DNA of 64,000 nucleotides from Oscheius dolichura (lineage: Eukaryota; Nematoda; Chromadorea; Rhabditida; Rhabditidae). Under the pieces are notes generated by a model. It saw nothing but the letters and a program-made list of their open reading frames with translations, was not told the DNA's origin and did no database searches. Shown in pieces: positions 19,949 through 31,300 of the stretch. The stretch is from NCBI GenBank assembly GCA_932521035.1, contig OW051493.1, positions 6,634,001 to 6,698,000 of the forward strand. Reading direction: 5' to 3'. Both the position numbers and the translations under genes were made by a program. How positions within the stretch are numbered: the first letter of the stretch is position 1; each line of letters opens with the position of its first letter.

Positions 19949-22900
19949 TCAGGCAGCCTGCTGTCTCTTCATAGCGTGGGAGAAGTCCACTTCTTCGTTC
20001 TCGTCGTCCGACTCGGCGCCCGTCGGCTGGACGGAGGTTATCCTGTCCACCTTCATCGCATCACAAATCTGAAAACAGTAGAATATCTTTTATTTTTGTT
20101 GTCTTTAGAGGATTCCCCTTCCCGTTGGTTCCAGAGCCCCGACCCAGTCCTCCTCACCTTGTCCAGCAGAACGGGGTCGACCAAATCCGGCAGATTACAA
20201 TTAGGCATCTGCTTCTTCAGCTGTTGAATACACCGATAGGCCTACAACTTTCCCCTTTACCCTATTAGTGGTTAAAATAGACTTGGGTCCAGTTCTCCTT
20301 CCCACCATGGTGAGCAATTAGCAGGGCAAATATGTGACTCGGCTTGATCACGTCATCCTGATCAGCGGCCTCCGCCAGTCCCTGTAGCTGTCTCACCGCG
20401 TCTGTCGGATCTTTCGCGTAGACTCTGTAATTTTAGGGATTACGGTATCCTCACCTTCCCTTACCCTTTAATTTTCTGGAATTCTTCCAACTGTTTCAGA
20501 TGCCCCATGACTTGTCGCTGTATCTCCAAGAGGCCGGGATTGCCGGGGTCCTTCTTCAGGGCATTCTCCAGACAGAGTCGAGCCTGGTGGAGGGCGCTGC
20601 CGGCCTTGTCGAAGTCGTTATAGTTCTCTATTTCCATCTGTAATCAAGCTGTTTGTCTCCCCTTTTGTTGTGTAATGTATCGGACACCGTGACCCATTGG
20701 CCATTGCGCAACGGCTCGCTGCCACCTCCCGGTATTCTGTTACTTCGAGTTGTCCGATTACGGGGCGGATAAGCGGGAGGTCAGGAATAAACACCCGGGG
20801 TGGCGGGGGAGAATAGGACGCACGTGGGCACAGGCAATGTAGAAGTTGGCCAAGTGTTCCGGCGACTGGGCCTTGGCGTAGAAGACCTCGATGTCGCGGA
20901 CGATCTCCACGTCGCCCTTCCAGTCCGTCGACTGCAGATAGTTCGCCGCCAGAATGTAGATCTCCTTGCTCCGGGCCGTATTCGCGAAGAAACGGATCTT
21001 CTGGGTGTCGCCCGAGCGGAGGAGGGCTCTCATCGCCTGAAGGGACAGTTCAATCCAGAGGAAATGACAAGGACACCTTGATCTTGTCCCCGGCTTGCGT
21101 GTACTTCTTCGCGGCCAGGATATAGGCTCCCTGTTGGATGCAGAGTTCCGCTACCGCGAAGAGCAGCTCCTTCCTCTCGGCTACACTCGGAGTAGATTCT
21201 AAACCATCCCGTCTTTATCCAGAAACAGGGCACACTACCTTTGGTAGGTGTGAGCAGTTCTGCCGTCTGCTCTCCAATCCGGACGTTTTTCCTCTTACAA
21301 AGGGCGATGGCGTCGGAATAGTCCTTGGCCATGCAGAGGAGCTCGACGGCCTTCTCATAGTTCTGGTTGCTCTCGAAGAATTCGGCTGCTCTCTGGAAAG
21401 GGAATCATCTATTTTCAGGGGCAGAAAACAAACCTTGAGAGTTGTTGGTTCCGAGGACGCGTCGAGGTCTTTCACGACCAGATCCAAGGCACTGAATTGT
21501 TCTGTCCGAAAAGCCAGATCCAGTGCTCTTCCAATCATTCCAGCCTGAAAAGAACACAATTCCCTTGGTCTTCTCTTTTTTTGGTTTTGTCGGGGTAGCG
21601 CGAACGCAGCCCCTCACTCAAAAATTTAGCTGTAGGCGAATCTCAACTCGAGACTGCCTCACGGGTCAGCCGTTCCGAATGTGCAATGGAACAGCCTCGC
21701 CATGGCGACGATGCCTTCTTGATCGCACCGAAACACCCAGCCAGGTAAGTTTAATGGTCGAGCAGTGACGCGAGCTACTTGGCCGATGGCTGCCGAGATT
21801 CTACGGGTGCAGCAGCTGTCGCGTCCCTCTTTCGCTTTCTCACCTTATGGTAGAGCATTACCGCCTGATGAGCGTAGCCGGGAATATTTTCATAATATCT
21901 AGCCGCCTCCATTAGATCGTTTCCTCCCGAAAGGAGACATAAATTAGCCAGTTTGTCTTTAAAATCTTGTTCCTAAATCAGATTGTCTCCTTTTGAATAT
22001 AAAAACATACCTTGGCTATTCGTATGGCACTGCTGAATGCCCTCGCCTTTGTGTAGAAGTTGACGGCCTTCTCGTACTCCTTCTCCGCCTCGTAAACCTT
22101 GGCCATGTGGTAGCAGGCGGCCTGGTCCCCGGTGTCCTGTGCCTTCTTTGCGGCCTCGTCTATCCTCCCCTGCATCGCTTTGACCCGTACGAAGGAGAGG
22201 ATATCATTGGCTATGAGGTAGAAGTTCGCGGCTCCTTCATATTCTCCGCTAGCCTCGAGATACCGCGCCCAGAATCTTTGAATTTCTCTAATAATATGAA
22301 CCATAAAGAGAGATAGAGAAGAACTTACGGATCTCGTCGGCTCCTGATGTAGTTGTCCAACATTCGAGGCGAATTTCCCAGCATTCGTAGTACTTCAAAT
22401 TGGTGTGTCTCCGACTTTTCATAACTGAAATATCTTCGTCTCTAAATTCGAGTCTCCCCTACTGTACAACGGCGTCTTCAATGGCCCCCATCTCCTCCAG
22501 ATACTTCCCGTAATTATAGCAAGTGTTCCTCAAATGGATCCTGTCGTGTCTCGCCGCGATGTCGAATGCCTGTTGCCACTGCCCCTGTGCCTGCTCGATG
22601 AGATTAACTTTGTCATATCGACCATGGGCGGCGTAGATGGCCTCGGCCTCTTCCTGAAAATGGAACTGGGCCGATAACTAGGGACAGGCTACGATCATTC
22701 CCAGCTGGACAGCCACGGCGGCACACTGTAGTTCGGCATTCTCTCCTGGAATGAATGATTTCTCAAAGAGCAGAGGGAAGAACGAACCGTCGAGTTGGGC
22801 CTGTCTCAGCGCCCTGGCCCCTCGGATGTTCTTCATGTGCCCGAGGCAGACCTGCACAACATCCAGTCTCCTGGTCTTGACGGCCATCGAGGCCATCTGC

Positions 22901-25900
22901 TCCCAGACCGAGTCACTTTTTATGAACTTGATGGCCTTGAAGGCGTCGTCCATCTGCCCCAGGGACAAGTAGAGGGAGAAGTCCATCATGGCTTTTCTCG
23001 TGTTCTCGTCACACTGCTCTAATCCGGCGAACTCCCTCAGTGTCCGGGCTACAATCAGCCGGCCGATCGTTTTCTCTCCTCGGATTTCTTCATCATCGAA
23101 TTCCGACTGGAACAGGAGGTTACTGTCAAGAAAAGGACGTACTCTTTTGAGGAAAAACATCTGGGGGACGGCCACTCCGATGAGCTTTTCACAAGCCGGG
23201 GAGACCTTGATCAGGTCGTGGAGCTGAATCCCGTTCTCTGCCGTCACAAACATTGAGAGGACCTGGATTTCTGATTATTTCGAGGTCAAGAAGCACATTA
23301 CCATGTTCTCCACCATCTCAGTTGTATGGGAAACGGCTTCACAGACGAGAAAACGGTCGTCCGCCTCGTCCCAATGGATCGTCCCCGGTCGGTGGAGCAT
23401 CATCCGATAGCGGGATTGTTCCCGTTCCATCTTCCTGGAAATATTGGTCATCAGACCTTTAAAATAAGGAAATACATACCTCGCCGCCGCCGTTACTGGC
23501 CTCTGTGAGGTGATGGCGGCCAGCTCCGCTTCGGCTTCGTATTCCTGTTGGTCGGTCATCCCCTTGTCAAACGAGAAAAAGGACACGGTATCCGTTTCTG
23601 CATCGAATACTACGACCTTCTCACTTATAACATTTTCAGCCTAAAAGGGAGGATGGGAAAAAAAAGGGAAGAGGAATACCTCGTAGAATGTACAGGCCAC
23701 CCTGTTCCCGCCGATGTTAATCTTGACCGAGGCCCATTTCCAGAAGCTTTCGATCGCCTCGACGATGTATTTTGAGTGATGCTCCTGCTTGGCTTCTCTA
23801 AACATTCGAATATCCTTGTAAAGAAAGGTCATACTTTTTAGAGACATCGTAGATTCTAATAAAGCCGTTGGAAGTGGCGACGGCCAGCCAATTCCGATTC
23901 TGGCTCAGGCAGATTGGGTCGCCTTCCATCTCCGGCAGGGTGAGGATCTGTCTTACGGTACCCTGACGCCACAAATAAAACGGAATGAAACAAGACACAC
24001 CTGAAGGGTTCGGGCGTTGATTTTGTCCTTCTCAACACAGTACAAAGTCTGTTGGTGAATGATGACCTCCGTGGTGACACAGGCGAAGGTGGTCGACTGG
24101 ATGGTGGCCAGCGAGGTCTGCACATCGTATGTCAACACCTGGAAGCGTTTCTTTCTTTATTAAACACGGGGGTGTTTCTTTCTTCTTTGAAATGGACTAC
24201 CCTGTCCAGGTGGCCCTCCTATGTTCTCAGATGGGGAGAAGGCAACTTACGGAATCCTTCGTCCAAATCACCAGCTGCTTATCTGCCACATGGATGCCGA
24301 CAGGCGGAGTAGCCACCTTCAGTTCCTGATTCACGGCGGTGGCCACGTTCAACAGAGTGAAAGACGTCGGACCGGACTGGATCACGGCTATCTGAACTTC
24401 TCCTGCTCTTTATAATCCTCCCCCGTCTACCTTATTCCTCATCGAGACGATGTTGTGCTCGTCCCTGAGGATGGTTATCCCCGTGCCGGTGTTTACAGCC
24501 AACACGGGATGCAGGGGCGACCAGGAGACGTCCTCCAGCTCCTCCGAGCCCACCGAATTGGCCATCTGGAGTCTCCAACAGGCCTCAAGTCGTTTCTCCC
24601 CGTGGCGACGCCTCCAATTGGCCACTCGGCCGCAGTTCGTCCCGGCGGTGATGGTTCCCTTCCGTCGACAATAGGCCACACAAGTGGCCACTTCCTCCTC
24701 CGTAAATCCTTTGGTGTCCTACCACGAATAACAATAGAAAGGAGAGCAACTCACAGTGAGTGAGAGAGCAGCGCTCTCCTCGGCGGCCAGGTCCCAAATC
24801 CTCAAGTCCCGGGCCCGGAAGGCGGTAATGAATAATCCATCGAGTAGCAGGAATCGGTAATTATCGATGGCCTTCCCTCCCAGTTTCACTTTCCACCGTT
24901 CCTTCCAGTCGTCCCCCTGCTGTTCCAGCTGGTGGAGGAACTGATCCGAGGTCATCACCATCAACAGATTCTTCTCCTCGTAATATCCCAAAAAGATGGC
25001 CGGCGAGTGGAACTGAATCCCCTAATTCTTTTCCACTGACCAGGTGCAGTTACCTCGAATATCTCCTCTTTATTCCCCTGGTCGCTTATGGTATAGAGGG
25101 TATTCTTATCCGTGGCTATGAGGAATGCCGTTCCCGAGGCCGGGCCAAAGGAGGACACCCTTCTGGCCCCGATCTGAACCTATTTTCGTTGAGAGAACCG
25201 CCTTTCCCTACTCTTCTGTTCCTCTCTTTCAGTGCTTTGTCTAAATTCGCCATTTTCACGTCTTCTTCTTGTCCTCCTCCAGCCTCAGGATCAGGTTTCT
25301 CGTCGTCGTCTATCATTGTCTGCTTTCTAAACTCCTTTTCTTCTTTTCTGGATAGATCAACTCACTGCCGAAAAAGCATCTTCCCTGCAGAGGTTGGCGT
25401 CTCGTGAAGATCGTAATCTCCCACGTGGACAAGGTCTCCAGTTCGCGAATTGTACGAGTACATATGGACATGACCTTTCTAAACAAACTACTTCATCTCT
25501 CCCGATTTTGAAATTTTGTCAGGGCTGCGCGAACGCGGCCCCTCACGCAAAAATTTAGCTGTAGGCGAATCTCAACTCGAGACTGCCTCACGGGTCAGCC
25601 GTTCCGAATGTGCAATGGAACAGCCTCGCCATGGCGACGATGTCTTCTTGATCACATCGAAACACCCAGCCAGGTAAGTTGCTTTCAGAGCGGCAACGCG
25701 CAAGCCATAGCGCGCAGCTGCCGAGATTTTACGGGTGCGCGCGCACCACCCAACTACCAACTACCGTTGAAACGACTCAAAATGAGAGACTATTAGAAAA
25801 CGAATCAAAAGGATAACGAAAAAAGAAAAACAACAAATAAGCCATCAGCCAGTCTTTATTATTAAGACAGCAAGTCTAGGCAGCGACGCCTCCGCAGGGA

Positions 25901-27513
25901 GTGGCTGCCAACTCGTGGTTCACGTATTCGGACTCCATCTGGACGGTGCGTCTCTTGAAGCGGCCGTTGTTAGTCTCGACGAAGGAGCTCCTGACCTTGG
26001 TGCTGCGGCCGCTCTTCTGGTTGTTGCTGCTCTTGGGTCCAGACTTCCTCGTCGAGGTCGTCGAGGTCGTCGTCTTCTTGACGATCTTCTTGGGGGCGGC
26101 AGCCGGGAGAGCGGGCGTCGCCTCGTACCAGCTCTTGACCGTCTCGGCTACAGTGTTGGCCATGTCGTAGATGCCCCAGTTGGTCGGCTCGGCCTTCTTC
26201 TTCCGAGCAGCTGCACGGCGTTCGCGAGCCTCGGCCATGTACTCGGCGATCGAGTCGCAATTCCTGGCTGTGATGCAGTCGTCCTCGATGGCTTGGGCCG
26301 TCTGCGTGTCCCTGTCGTCCAGGGTGAAGACGACGGCCGAGCCGGGCAGGTCGAGGATCGTGTCGCGGGCCGAGAAGACGTTGGCAAAGCGGATGTTCAT
26401 CGAGAAGGCCAGCTGGCGCTTCGTCTCCTTTCCGGTCACCTTGGTCCACTCCTCCACCTCCGGGGAAGTGCTGTAGGCGCGTACGTAGCCCTTCAGCTGG
26501 CCGCCTCCGCCGAACATTCCGATGCGGTCGGCGTGGATCTGAACATTCAGTCGGGCGATGGTCTTGATGCGGACGCTCTTCTTCTCCAGAGTGATGAACT
26601 TCTCGGCCTCTTTGGACAGCACCAGCTTCAGCATGACCTCGCACGGCAGGGAATTGCGAATTACCAGGTGCTTGGTCACGGTGCCGGTGGCCGACGAGGA
26701 GCAGATCAATTCGGCCGGGTTCGCCGCCTTTACGAGACTGAAAAGACGCGATGGTAATAGTTGGAAACGAGAAGAAACGCAGCGAAAGGTGGTCAGATAA
26801 GTGGACGGACCGGGGACGAGTGGCAGGCAGAGAAGCGACCATCACGGGGTAGTCCTAGTAGCAAATGAACGGTATAGTCGGCAGGAGTCGACACGATAAC
26901 TTTGACCCAAATATATTAAGGAGTTTGACACGATTAGACACGAATTATTGACAGGGCGGGGAATTTGAAAATAGAAGGAAGGACCCACCACGTCGACGAC
27001 ACAGAGCACCTTGCCGTTGTGGGACCACTCGACGTGGAAGAGGGCCTCCTGCTGGGGCAGAGGCACCGTGACGACTAGAAACCAGACCATTATATCCGAG
27101 TCCCGGCCACTTACAACCTTCTGCGTTTTCGCCCTTCAACACGTTGACATTGTAGTGGCCGTCGGCCCATCCGATGGCTATCGTCGCGTCGAAGGGATGC
27201 CACGCCAGGCAGGTGGCCTGGCAGGCTCTCGACACGATTATATCATTCTTTGAACCCTGAGAAATTTCTTCTTTGAAGGAAAAATGGATGGTCGGTACCG
27301 AACTGGTGATGAATTCCACCTGACCTTTGTCCTCCGCGGTGATAGAGGCCACAGCCAACAGGGTGGAACAATTGGACCACTGCATCTGGGTATTCCTGGC
27401 CATTCTAAATACATTATTGCTTAGGATTATTTAGCAGAGAAAGGAAGGAAAATAGAGGAAAAACGGATAAGATTAAAGCCAGCTTACTCTTTATTCGACT
27501 CAATTGTCGACAT
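19949..27513 (-). CDS. che-11: Intraflagellar transport protein 140 (IFT140 / CHE-11)
   Basis: A retrograde IFT-A subunit of cilia. The N-terminal half contains WD-type repeats ([35 protein letters not shown] block near 24620; [10 protein letters not shown]). The C-terminal half is TPR-like and matches the family block by block: [120 protein letters not shown] and [19 protein letters not shown]. It ends at a TGA (19949-19951). The start is taken at MSTIESNKE (27513), spliced to [13 protein letters not shown] (27402); the second ATG is an alternative start. More than 15 introns are present, mostly small. Two large ones are exceptional: 21560-21840 holds a U1 gene, and 25485-26988 (1504 nt) holds another U1 gene plus a protein gene. 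Confidence 0.95.
21590..21752 (-). ncRNA. U1 spliceosomal snRNA, copy 1
   Basis: The reverse strand begins AAACUUACCUGGCUGGGUGU, the U1 5' end whose ACUUACCUG pairs with 5' splice sites. It continues with stem I (GAUC..AAG), the U1-70K and U1A loop sequences (AUUGCAC preceded by UUCC), GGCUGACCC, an Sm site (AAAUUUUUG, about 21620-21628) and the terminal hairpin GGGGCUGCGUUCGCGCUACC. The length of about 163 nt equals usual U1. It lies in an intron of IFT140, same strand, with a PSE 37 nt upstream of the 5' end. Confidence 0.95.
21789..21810 (-). promoter_or_regulatory. Proximal sequence element of U1 copy 1
   Basis: On the minus strand GCACCCGTAGAATCTCGGCA followed by GC, from -37 to -58 relative to the U1 5' end. 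It is nearly identical to the elements at 25717-25738 and 43151-43171, all three at matching distances from small-RNA genes. No TATA box follows, as expected for pol II snRNA promoters. Confidence 0.8.
25520..25682 (-). ncRNA. U1 spliceosomal snRNA, copy 2
   Basis: About 95% identical to copy 1 over the full 163 nt. It has the same 5' end (ACUUACCUGGCUGGGUGUUU), U1A-loop AUUGCAC, Sm site (AAAUUUUUG) and terminal hairpin. The 3' hairpin differs by paired changes (GGGGCCGCG..CGCAGCCCUG versus GGGGCUGCG..CGCUACCCCG), and C/U and G/A changes occur near positions 30-40 of the RNA. It is intronic in IFT140, downstream of an MSP-like gene on the same strand. Confidence 0.95.
25717..25738 (-). promoter_or_regulatory. 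Proximal sequence element of U1 copy 2
   Basis: Minus strand GCACCCGTAAAATCTCGGCA followed by GC, 35 nt upstream of the U1 5' end, with no TATA. The same core is seen at the other U1 gene and at the MRP RNA gene. Confidence 0.8.
25876..26842 (-). CDS. MSP-like domain protein nested in an IFT140 intron
   Basis: A two-exon gene. Exon 1 (ATG at 26842, [10 protein letters not shown]) is joined over a 63-nt intron (cttttcag acceptor, about 26739) to a long exon. The phases give [38 protein letters not shown] and [16 protein letters not shown], resembling the beta-strand pattern of major-sperm-protein/VAP domains; the match is moderate. After that come [13 protein letters not shown], an acidic middle with [20 protein letters not shown], and a basic Ser/Thr/Lys-rich C-terminus ([19 protein letters not shown]...). 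It ends at a TAG with AATAAA about 20 nt beyond. It is very GC-rich, unlike the host exons around it. The opposite-strand 280-codon frame is its shadow. Confidence 0.6.
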
Positions 27514-27521
27514 GGTGACGC

Positions 27522-27535
27522 GCTTCCATGGTAAC
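27522..27535 (-). promoter_or_regulatory. X-box-like (RFX/DAF-19) site before IFT140
   Basis: Minus strand GTTACCATGGAAGC matches 13 of 14 positions of the X-box consensus GTHNYYATRRNAAC. It lies 9 nt upstream of the first ATG used here, or about 120 nt upstream of the alternative ATG at 27402, which is the usual distance for ciliary genes. Confidence 0.6.
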
Positions 27536-28347
27536 CGGACACGGCGGGACATCTGGATCGCGTCGTTATTGTTTCGCCTGCAAAAGATGGTCAGTAAACG
27601 AACAGAATATACTTCTTAGGAAGGAAGATCTCCTAGAAGACTCGAAGATGCGTAGAAATATTTAAAAATAAGCCGAACTCTAGAATTTGCACCGTTTATC
27701 TCTTTCCCCTGCTCAAATTTATGGATACTCCTTTGTCTCTGACCACTGTGATTTTCCGGGTTAGAAATAGCTCTCTTTTGTGATTTTACAATAATTTGTA
27801 TTCAAACAGACCAAACAGAGTTTGGTTTAGATGTCTACGTCTCATTGACTCCAGCTAATAGAAGACAACAAGGGCTGTTCTCCGAAGATTGGTATAAAGA
27901 AGGGGGGATACAGGGGAAGAAGAGATGAAGTTGTTTGAGTGGATTAGCTGCAGCCGACTGGCTTATTCATCCCCATCGAAACAGCTCAATTACCTTTTTA
28001 CAAAGGTCTATTCAGTCAAATTAGAGAGACGCTTCCATTCCAGCGGATTCTTTGAACGGGGAGGAGAGACCTCGCCATAAAATGGGACAGAGATTATCCG
28101 GGACGGGTGAGAGAGGAGGACCCGAGGAGGAGGAGAAGATAATCCGCCGGTAAACAGGAGGACGACAGCTGACTACCTTCAATGAGAGAAGTAAACGTGT
28201 TTTGCCGGGGAATACAGGGGTTACAAACGGCACGGCGGCAGGGTAAAAGACAAGAATATTTACTGTAAGATACAAGTAAGGGTACCACAAAAGGGGAGGA
28301 AATCACAGAAAATACAAAAATATGAAGTTGTCGATATGTACACGAGT
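27536..28347. other. Spacer upstream of IFT140 and downstream of the GTPase gene
   Basis: No coding exon recognised. It should carry the IFT140 promoter and the 3' untranslated region of the minus-strand GTPase gene. Confidence 0.45.
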
Positions 28348-31300
28348 CTAGGCGGCGATCATCCGCATGACGATTTCTTCACAGGACTTGGCGAAGACTT
28401 TTCCCCGGTTGACGACCTTCTCCACCCACGTCGTCTCTCCCGGATGCTGAAATAACTCCCGTGATGTACTGTCCAATCGAATAAGGACTACCTCTAGTTG
28501 ACGGATCAGTTCCGCCCAGAGGATGTCCAAATTCATCCCCAGAAGGGCCGAAACCTCGACGAAACTGCTCTTGTAGATCTTGGACATACACTTCCCTTCT
28601 GAATTGACTGGTTGACAAGAAAAAGTAAAGGAAAGGAACCTATATTAGTGACGACTTGATTCCTTTTGAGGTCGACTTTATTCCCGACCAAGATGGCTCG
28701 ATGTGGCTTGTCGGCGTGGGTTTGGGAGATCCTAAAAGGGCAGATGGGACGAAAAAGAACCGGAGACTCACCTGCTCAGGAGTTGTTGGGCATAGTGGAA
28801 GGACTCGCGATTGTCCACGGAGTACAGGATGATGTAGACGGGGAGATTACAGGAAAACGGCTCCATCTGGAAGATATCTCTCTTATTGAGACATAAAAGT
28901 CGGAGTGAGAAGTCTCGGTGGACTAGCACGGCACCTGTCCTTAGCCGAGCCACCGGAGACACGACTGCCTTCCGAAGGGGAACGGCCGAAGTCCGTGGTG
29001 TCCCGAATGCCTACCTCCAGTGCCGACTCAATGAGCAGTTCCAGTCGGATCTCCTCTCCATTCAACAGAAAACTGCTGCTCTTCCCGGACCCGTCGTCGT
29101 CCACCACTAAAATCCTCCCGTTATCTCCCCCTAATGGCTACCGTAACCCACCCATGACCTCGTCCCTGGTCGTCGAGGCGTGTTTATGCAACTGATGTAG
29201 TAATGTCTTCTTGCCCGTGTTTTTCTCCCCATAGACCCGGAGGACAACTCGTCTCGAGGGCCGATTTATCGGTGGGAAGAGACAAATCTCCGGACATGTG
29301 GCACGTCGGTTATCGCCTGCAACTTGTCACTTTTTGATGGCCCGGCCATTATTGGATCTCCTCCTCCCTTCCAAACAACCCAGTGGCTACCTACCTGTCT
29401 TCATCGGCTTGTCCTTGGCCTCGAAGCCGTTGTCAAAGACCGAGCCATATTTATAGGCGAAGCTACGTAACTGCCCCTCCTGGGAATCTGTCCGCGGCAC
29501 TTGGTTCCACTGAAACCTCTCTATTATGGGGCAGAGGGGGCAACAGTACCTGTAGCTCGTCGTCTCCTGCCATGATGGCCAAATCTCTCGAAGAATATTG
29601 CTGATATCTGGAAAAGAGTCACGTTTTTTTGTTTGTTCGGTTCCCAGGATCTGATTGCGTGGGGAAAATGACGTAGGGAGGAGAAGAAACGAGAAAAAGT
29701 AATTCGAGAGAGGTAACAATGACGCCAGGAGGGAGAACTTTCCAACTTCCAGAGATCAGAGAAAAAGGGACCGGCTCGAAAAGTACACGTCTCCAGCTGG
29801 TTTCAGACTAAAAACATCGCGATCCCGGCGGTTCTTTCTCTCTCCCGGATGCAATTTCCAGCTGTTTGCTTACGTAAAAATGAGATTAGAGTCAATTATG
29901 TGCAACGAGCCACCCCGGAAGGAGCCTTGGAGGAACGAACCTCGGATATCGGTTGCGTCGACGTCGACTGTGGTAGGGCGTAGTGTGTTCCGAACTGAAA
30001 ACAAAGACATCTCATTCAAGAAATATGGCAGTAGATAGGGAGGGACGCTATTTTTAGAGCATTTATTACTGGAGAAGGAGGAAGAAGAAGGGGCAGATTG
30101 AGGACACAATGGGGAAGGGTAAATACGAGGACAGACAAGACCTTTTAAAGGTCTTACTCTTGTTGTCTCATCAGCTACAGTAACCCGGGTATAAACAGAA
30201 TTGTAGTATTCCCTCCCAGAGGAAAGGGCAGACTGCGCCAGGTGCGCTGGCTCATAGGGTATGTATGCCAGAGCAGCTGATTGGATTACGATAACATGCC
30301 ACCCGAAGTATAAATGTGTTGTTGTCCTTCCCCTGTTAAAGATAGATTTAGTACAGCCGAGGCGACCGTCTCGGCTGTCTGGCCCGGAGGAAATGATGAC
30401 CACGCGCGGGTCCAAGACGCCTCTCTGCCAATTTCCGCCCCTTTGTTTTTTTCCTTCATTTCGTCGGGGTTAATTAAACTATCGTCGTCGTCTCGCACCC
30501 CACGAGCCCGCCCAATTTGTCTTTTTAAAAATTCATAAATTTATGGAGAAGACAGGGGAGGGGGACTTAAAATAGCCTCCCCAACGGTAAGGGCCGTGTT
30601 TATATCCAACGACGGGCCGAACTTCTCCCCTCCTTTTCCCAGTGTTTCTTCGTGGGAAAATCCATTTAACCTGGGAAAATTAAGAGGAATACAGCCGGGG
30701 AGGATAAAAATAACCCGGTCGAGACTAAATCTGGAAGTGGAAAGAGGTAGCCCGGGGAAGAAGGAGCTAGAACTTTGCTCCGGGGAGTGGGAGTAGAAAA
30801 AAAGAAATATTAGCTCACGACCCAATTCCTCCCCGGGGGACGACTTGTTTTTGCTTTTTGGCCTCGGACGACTGCCGCCGAATTTAAGCGAAACGGAGCG
30901 AAAGAAATCACGTCACATCTGATACTAATCAGTAGGCGAGGAGACAATTCTGTTTTTAAAACTATTTCTGGCTGTTTTTTAAAAGTTGGGTAAACAGAAG
31001 CAATTCAAGGGATTAGCGTGAGGAATGGAGAAGAAAACCAGATGCACTCTGGAGAAATAGACACTTGTGGAGTTTTCAGCTACCGTAGCCTGTTGGCGTC
31101 ACTCTGCCACCTTTCACTTTGGATGTAGTAGACTTTGAGGAAGGGACTGGGAGCCTTTCCCAGTATCTACCGAGGCTATATGGGTGCAGGGGCGACATCC
31201 TCCCGTGCCTACCTGGAGCTGCTGCTGGAAGTCGGGAGATGCTCGTTCACGTCGGCGAGTGCCCTCGGCGGCCGGGGGCTGGCAGGCCGTGGACTACCAC

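Noticed and set aside
25915..26757. 280-codon plus-strand open frame
   Set aside because: It is antisense to the MSP-like gene; the minus frame has a coherent domain, splice signals and a poly(A) signal.
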